Origin: MWCO01 sp964488865 | GTDB lineage: Bacteria; Myxococcota_A; Polyangia; Polyangiales; Polyangiaceae | DNA length: 64,000 nucleotides | Direction of reading: 5' to 3' | Assembly: GCA_964488865.1 (NCBI GenBank) | Contig: CAZAWR010000002.1 | Span: 1-64,000 of the forward strand | Shown: in pieces, positions 60,370 to 64,000 of the stretch | Numbering within the stretch: the stretch's first letter is position 1 | How the letters are laid out: every line of letters starts with the position of its first letter | The notes under the pieces: generated by a model | The model's input: only the letters and a program-made list of their open reading frames with translations | Told to the model about the DNA's origin: nothing | The model's database searches: none | Position numbers and translations under genes: made by a program

Positions 60370-60807
60370 TCAGAGCTTGTGCCGTCGTCGGAGGGCGGCG
60401 ACCCGCTGCTCGCACAGGGGCATGGCCTTGCGCCCTTCCTCCACTTCCAAGTTCATCTCGAGCAGGAGCGCGGCGTCATCGTCGGGGCGGACCGGGGACG
60501 CGTCCCGGGTGAGGCGGCTCTTGAGGCGAGCGCCAAGCTCCACGCCGCGGACATGATGTTCGAAGGCCTCGACGCAAGCGTCGCGGGTTTCGCATACCTC
60601 GGTGGTCTTGCAGGGCAAGCTTCGCAGGTGCTCGAGGGGGCTGCGCTTGTTGTCGTTGTCGGCCATGCGCAAATCGGTGACGACCCGGACGACGTTGGCG
60701 GCTTCGTCCTTTCCCTGCGTGGGGGTGCAAGAAAATGCCGCGAAGGTCACTCCCAGGACAATGGTGACCGTGCTTGGCGAGGTAACGATAGGGACGCGTT
60801 CGCGCAC
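60370..60807 (-). CDS. Small hypothetical lipoprotein
   Basis: 145 residues, apparently from a GTG at 60807. The signal (TVTIVLGVTFAAFSC) has a lipid cysteine in FSC. The mature part is helical and charged, with four cysteines (LPCKTTEVCETRDACVEAF, PLCEQRVAAL). No family was recognised. It is divergent from the malic enzyme gene, with only 59 bp between starts. Confidence 0.62.
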   Translation of the reverse strand: MRERVPIVTSPSTVTIVLGVTFAAFSCTPTQGKDEAANVVRVVTDLRMADNDNKRSPLEHLRSLPCKTTEVCETRDACVEAFEHHVRGVELGARLKSRLTRDASPVRPDDDAALLLEMNLEVEEGRKAMPLCEQRVAALRRRHKL

Positions 60808-60866
60808 CGACTGACGATTCCTTCCTATGCTTGTGCTTCGTGACAGTCCTTGCTAACCGAGCACGC

Positions 60867-63182
60867 ATGACGAGCATACGACCACCCTCGAGTAGCCTGC
60901 GGGAAGACGCCCTTCGGTACCATGCCCAAGGGCGTCCTGGAAAGATCGAGATCGCCCTGACCAAGCCGTGCTCCACGCAGCGCGACCTGTCCCTGGCGTA
61001 CAGTCCTGGTGTTGCCGAGCCCTGCTTGGAGATTGCCAAGGACCCGGACAAGGCTTTCGAGTACACGGCGCGCGGCAATCTCGTGGCCGTGGTCTCCAAC
61101 GGAACCGCCGTGCTGGGCCTGGGCGACATCGGCGCCTTGGCCGGCAAGCCCGTCATGGAGGGAAAGGGCGTTCTGTTCAAGCGCTTCGCCGACATCGACG
61201 TCTTCGACATCGAGATCAACCTCAAGGACCCCGAGAAGATCATCGAGTGCATAGCCGCCCTCGAGCCGACCTTCGGCGGAATCAACCTCGAAGACATCAA
61301 GGCGCCCGAGTGTTTCGAGATCGAGCAGCGTCTCAAGGAGCGCATGCAGATCCCCGTGTTCCACGACGACCAGCACGGGACCGCGATCATCAGCGCGGCC
61401 GGCATGATCAACGCCCTCGAGATCCAGGACAAGAAGATCGAGGACGTTCGGGTCGTGGTGTCCGGCGCTGGCGCGTCGGCCATCGCCTGCTGCAACCTTT
61501 GGGTGAAGCTCGGTGTGCGTCGCGAGAACATCATGATGTGCGACTCGCGCGGCGTGCTTCACGAGGGGCGGCGCGGAAAGGTCGACGCCACCAAGGAAGC
61601 CTACATCGTCGACACCGAGGCGCGGACGGTGGAAGACGCGCTTGTCGGTGCGGATGTGTTTCTGGGGCTGTCGAAGGGCAACCTGCTCACGCAGGACATG
61701 ATCAAGAAGATGGCGCCCAGGGCGATCATTTTCGCGCTCGCCAACCCGGACCCGGAGATTCCCTACGACCTCGCGAAGGAGGCGTTGCCTGACGCGATCG
61801 TGGCGACGGGTCGGAGCGACTATCCGAACCAGGTCAACAACGTGCTTGGGTTCCCGTTCATTTTCCGTGGGGCGCTCGACGTTCGTGCGCGGGCGATCAC
61901 CGAGGAGATGAAGCTTGCCGCCTCCAAGGCCCTCGCGAAGCTCGCCCGCGAGGATGTTCCCGAGTCGGTGCAGGCCGCTTACGGCAACATCAAGATCGAG
62001 TTCGGCCGGGATTACATCATCCCCAAGCCCCTCGACGAGCGCGTCCTTCTCTGGGAGGCTCCCGCGGTGGCCCAGGCCGCCATGGACTGTGGCGTGGCGC
62101 GCCTCAAGATCGACATCGACGAATACCGAGCTTCCCTCGAGCGGCGCCTTGGGCCGTCCCGTTCGTTCATTCGTCAGTTCGTGGCGCAGGTCAAGAAGAC
62201 GAACAAGACCATCGCCTTCCCCGAGGCCGACGATCCTCGGATCCTTCGCGCGTGCCGCATCCTGGTGGAAGAGAACATCGCCAAGCCCGTGCTCGTGGGA
62301 AACACGGACGCGATCCAGGTCCGGGCGGCGCAGGAAGGCGTGTCGCTTCGCGGCATGGAAATCGTCGACCTGGCGAAGCAGGACCGGGTGGACGCCGCGG
62401 TGGCCGACCTACTCGAGGCGCGTGGTCGTCGTGGCCTCACCGAGCCCAGGGCTCGACAGCTCGTGCTCAACGACCCGACCACCGTGGCGATGATGATGGT
62501 GCGGCGTGGCGAAGTGGATGGTGCCATCGCGGGCATCCACCACGGGTATCCGGAGACGATTCGGATGGCGCTCAAGCTGGTCGGTCTTGCGGAGGGCGTG
62601 AACACGCCAGCAGGCGTCCACGTTCTGGTCGGCAACAAGCACGGTCCTCTGTTTTTCGCGGACACGAGCGTGAACATCGCGCCCGACGCGCCGCTGCTCG
62701 CGGACATCGCGATCATGACGGCACGCTTCGTACGCGAGCTGGGGATCGAGCCGAAGGTCGCCATGATCTCGTTCTCGAACATGGGCGGGTCGCCGCACCG
62801 CTACGCGCGCAAGGTCAACGAAGCGACCCGCATCGTCCAGCAGCGCGAGCCCGATCTGATGTGTGAAGGCGAGCTGCAGGCCCAGGTGGCTTTGGACGAG
62901 GAGCTTCTCAAGCGCTACTGGCCTCATGCCAAGCTCGAGGGCATGCCGAACGTCTTCGTGCTCCAGAGCCTCGGCGCCGCCAACAGCGTGTACCAGTTCC
63001 TCAGCCGCCTCGGCGGGTTCGACGAGATCGGCCCCGTGCTGCTTGGCCTCAAGAGGCCGGTGACGGTCATCTCTCCCCGCGCCCCGGTCAACCGCATCGT
63101 GCAGATGGCCGCCATGACCGTGCTGCACTCCATCAAGGGCCCCCACTGGGCCACGTCACGGATCGCACAACCCACTCGCTAG
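60867..63182 (+). CDS. maeB: NADP-dependent malic enzyme fused to phosphotransacetylase-like domain (MaeB type)
   Basis: 771 residues. The N-terminal malic enzyme has DLSLAYSPGVAEPC, NGTAVLGLGDIGALAGKPVM, HDDQHGTAIISAAG and the nucleotide site VVVSGAGASAIAC. Residues from about 430 form a phosphotransacetylase-like domain (KTIAFPEADDPRILRAC, NDPTTVAMMMVRRGEVDGAI, SNMGGSPHRYARK). Together this is the MaeB architecture, which decarboxylates malate to pyruvate with NADP; the C-terminal part usually acts as an allosteric, acetyl-CoA-responsive regulator. ATG at 60867 matches the family start (SLREDALRYHAQGRPGKIEI). Confidence 0.93.
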   Translation: MTSIRPPSSSLREDALRYHAQGRPGKIEIALTKPCSTQRDLSLAYSPGVAEPCLEIAKDPDKAFEYTARGNLVAVVSNGTAVLGLGDIGALAGKPVMEGKGVLFKRFADIDVFDIEINLKDPEKIIECIAALEPTFGGINLEDIKAPECFEIEQRLKERMQIPVFHDDQHGTAIISAAGMINALEIQDKKIEDVRVVVSGAGASAIACCNLWVKLGVRRENIMMCDSRGVLHEGRRGKVDATKEAYIVDTEARTVEDALVGADVFLGLSKGNLLTQDMIKKMAPRAIIFALANPDPEIPYDLAKEALPDAIVATGRSDYPNQVNNVLGFPFIFRGALDVRARAITEEMKLAASKALAKLAREDVPESVQAAYGNIKIEFGRDYIIPKPLDERVLLWEAPAVAQAAMDCGVARLKIDIDEYRASLERRLGPSRSFIRQFVAQVKKTNKTIAFPEADDPRILRACRILVEENIAKPVLVGNTDAIQVRAAQEGVSLRGMEIVDLAKQDRVDAAVADLLEARGRRGLTEPRARQLVLNDPTTVAMMMVRRGEVDGAIAGIHHGYPETIRMALKLVGLAEGVNTPAGVHVLVGNKHGPLFFADTSVNIAPDAPLLADIAIMTARFVRELGIEPKVAMISFSNMGGSPHRYARKVNEATRIVQQREPDLMCEGELQAQVALDEELLKRYWPHAKLEGMPNVFVLQSLGAANSVYQFLSRLGGFDEIGPVLLGLKRPVTVISPRAPVNRIVQMAAMTVLHSIKGPHWATSRIAQPTR

Positions 63183-63331
63183 CTAGCCCGGCTTCATCTT
63201 GCCGTGGGTCGCAGAGAGACTGTCTCAAGACCGAGCCCGAGCTCGCGCCGGAAGAGAAACCACAGAGGTCGCAGAGAGCACAGAAGGCAGAGGGTTGTTT
63301 GGTGTTTTCTGGCTCCTTGCGAGGATATTCT

Positions 63332-63379
<48 letters not shown>

Positions 63380-63473
63380 GTTGGGCTAACCCGCGTGATG
63401 AAAATCACCGGTCCCGTCCGGGCACCCCGTGTGTTTTGAGAAAGTCTGCGCAGAGCCCACGGCAAGACGGGGA

Positions 63474-63493
63474 AAGCCCGCCGGAGCGGGCTT
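63474..63493. terminator. Hairpin, possible terminator downstream of malic enzyme
   Basis: AAGCCCGC pairs with GCGGGCTT around the loop CGGA (8-bp stem). There is no following T-run, and it lies about 290 bp from the maeB stop, so the terminator role is weakly supported. Confidence 0.3.
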
Positions 63494-63659
63494 CACGCGG
63501 TACGCTTCATCGAAAGGCTGGCTCTGGTTGGCAGTGCGAGCCGAGTTGTTCGATCGGTCGCATCATCTCGCGACGCTCATCGGTCAACCTGTGGCGATTC
63601 TGACCGCGTCAGCGAATACCGCCAGGCAACGTGCCGAGCGTGGCTGATGGATCAGAACA

Positions 63660-63706
63660 ATCTGCATTCCGTGTTCGAATTCCTCTTCCTAGTTCCTAGT
63701 TTCTTC
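63660..63706. repeat. Dispersed repeat R1, right copy
   Basis: Contains TCTGCATTCCGTGTTCG and TTCCTAGTTCCTAGTT with a slightly different centre from the copy at 176-222. It has the same orientation and lies about 45 bp beyond the stop of the leftward metallo-beta-lactamase gene. Confidence 0.6.
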
Positions 63707-63749
63707 GCCACCCGTCGGACAGGGCCACCAGGATCGGGTCCACCAGGCC

Positions 63750-64000
63750 TCACCCCATCCCCTCGAGCTCTTCCCCCAGCTTCGGCAACTCGGAGAAACC
63801 ATGGGCATCGTGCGACAACACCACGCGCACGTCCCCGTGTTCCCTCTCGCACCGGCTCAGCCTGCGCTGCGCCACCCGCGCGGACGCTCGATCGTGCGCC
63901 ATGAAGCGCGATAGCGGGCACAGCACACCGCTCGTCAGCTCCCGTCGATGATACGCCGCGTCGCCCCCGTGCACCCACAGCGTCGACCCGTCTCGAATGA
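63750..64000 (-). CDS. Metallo-beta-lactamase-fold hydrolase, C-terminal part, cut by right edge
   Basis: About 83 codons of a minus-strand gene whose 5' part lies beyond the window. The visible end reads IRDGSTLWVHGGDAAYHRRE, then RASARVAQRRLSRCEREHGD and VVLSHDAHGFSELPKLGEEL. GGDAAY carries the bridging aspartate and SHD the last histidine of the MBL fold, in the pattern of lactonase-like members. No N-terminal HxHxDH can be seen, so the exact family is uncertain. Confidence 0.6.
   Translation of the reverse strand, partial: IRDGSTLWVHGGDAAYHRRELTSGVLCPLSRFMAHDRASARVAQRRLSRCEREHGDVRVVLSHDAHGFSELPKLGEELEGMG

Overview
GC-rich (roughly two-thirds G+C by eye) bacterial chromosomal DNA, most consistent with Myxococcota, probably the Polyangia. 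This is inferred from gene content, not from an RNA marker: many cysteine-rich or glycine-linker lipoproteins, two SUMF1-fold secreted proteins, a PEGA-type Ser/Thr kinase, an M64 peptidase, LVIVD repeats, and a MOSC-MogA fusion. No rRNA, tRNA, CRISPR array, prophage or intact insertion sequence was recognised. Coding density is high on both strands, with many ATGA or TGATG overlaps.

Layout. 1-1000: left edge with a cut four-helix-bundle frame, dispersed repeats, and a DUF433/DUF5615 toxin-antitoxin pair whose toxin is frameshifted. 1169-5329: Wzm/Wzt-like polysaccharide exporter, family 2 glycosyltransferase and a SUMF1-fold protein. 5361-12654: terpenoid-cyclase-like toroid protein, a divergent pair of related small proteins (one with a GYF_2 domain), GFA enzyme, methyltransferase, 1112-residue Asp-box lipoprotein. 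12664-16257: molybdenum cofactor operon moaA-moeA-moaC-(MOSC-mogA). 16258-26877: DUF599 protein between direct repeats, GAF/HD-GYP protein, PhoH, OprO/P-like porin, two unknowns, RibF, PEGA kinase. 27067-30895: Tat-type exported protein, HolA, MerR/B12-fold regulator, SprT-DUF2786 fusion. 30899-38255: bacteriohemerythrin, a palindromic element, lipoproteins including a pseudo-transglutaminase, and a tightly coupled SGNH hydrolase / outer-membrane protein / metallo-beta-lactamase lipoprotein operon. 38325-46589: SNF2 helicase, dolichol-kinase-like protein, Sua5, cysteine-rich and SUMF1 lipoproteins, voltage-sensor-like K+ channel with RCK domains.

46400-49640 is the most rearranged part. The 3' ends of the channel gene and of the LVIVD lipoprotein gene are each present twice, and the copies flank a ~1 kb segment carrying a RelE/ParE-type toxin-antitoxin pair. 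49438-56500: LVIVD lipoprotein plus M64 peptidase, a membrane protein, then an operon of LACTB2-like hydrolase, small protein, FliH/SctL-like stator protein and M50 site-2 protease. 56773-64000: CBM9-like lipoprotein, Ffh, a small lipoprotein, malic enzyme-phosphotransacetylase, a repeat-rich intergenic stretch, and a metallo-beta-lactamase gene cut by the right edge.

Housekeeping functions (Ffh, HolA, RibF, Sua5, PhoH, malic enzyme, Moco synthesis) are interleaved with envelope and secreted proteins. I see no intact defence island. The best candidates for undescribed biology are the duplicated block around the toxin-antitoxin pair, the coupled SGNH/OMP/MBL operon, the isolated SctL-M50 operon, and the ~110-bp repeat found upstream of two unrelated genes.
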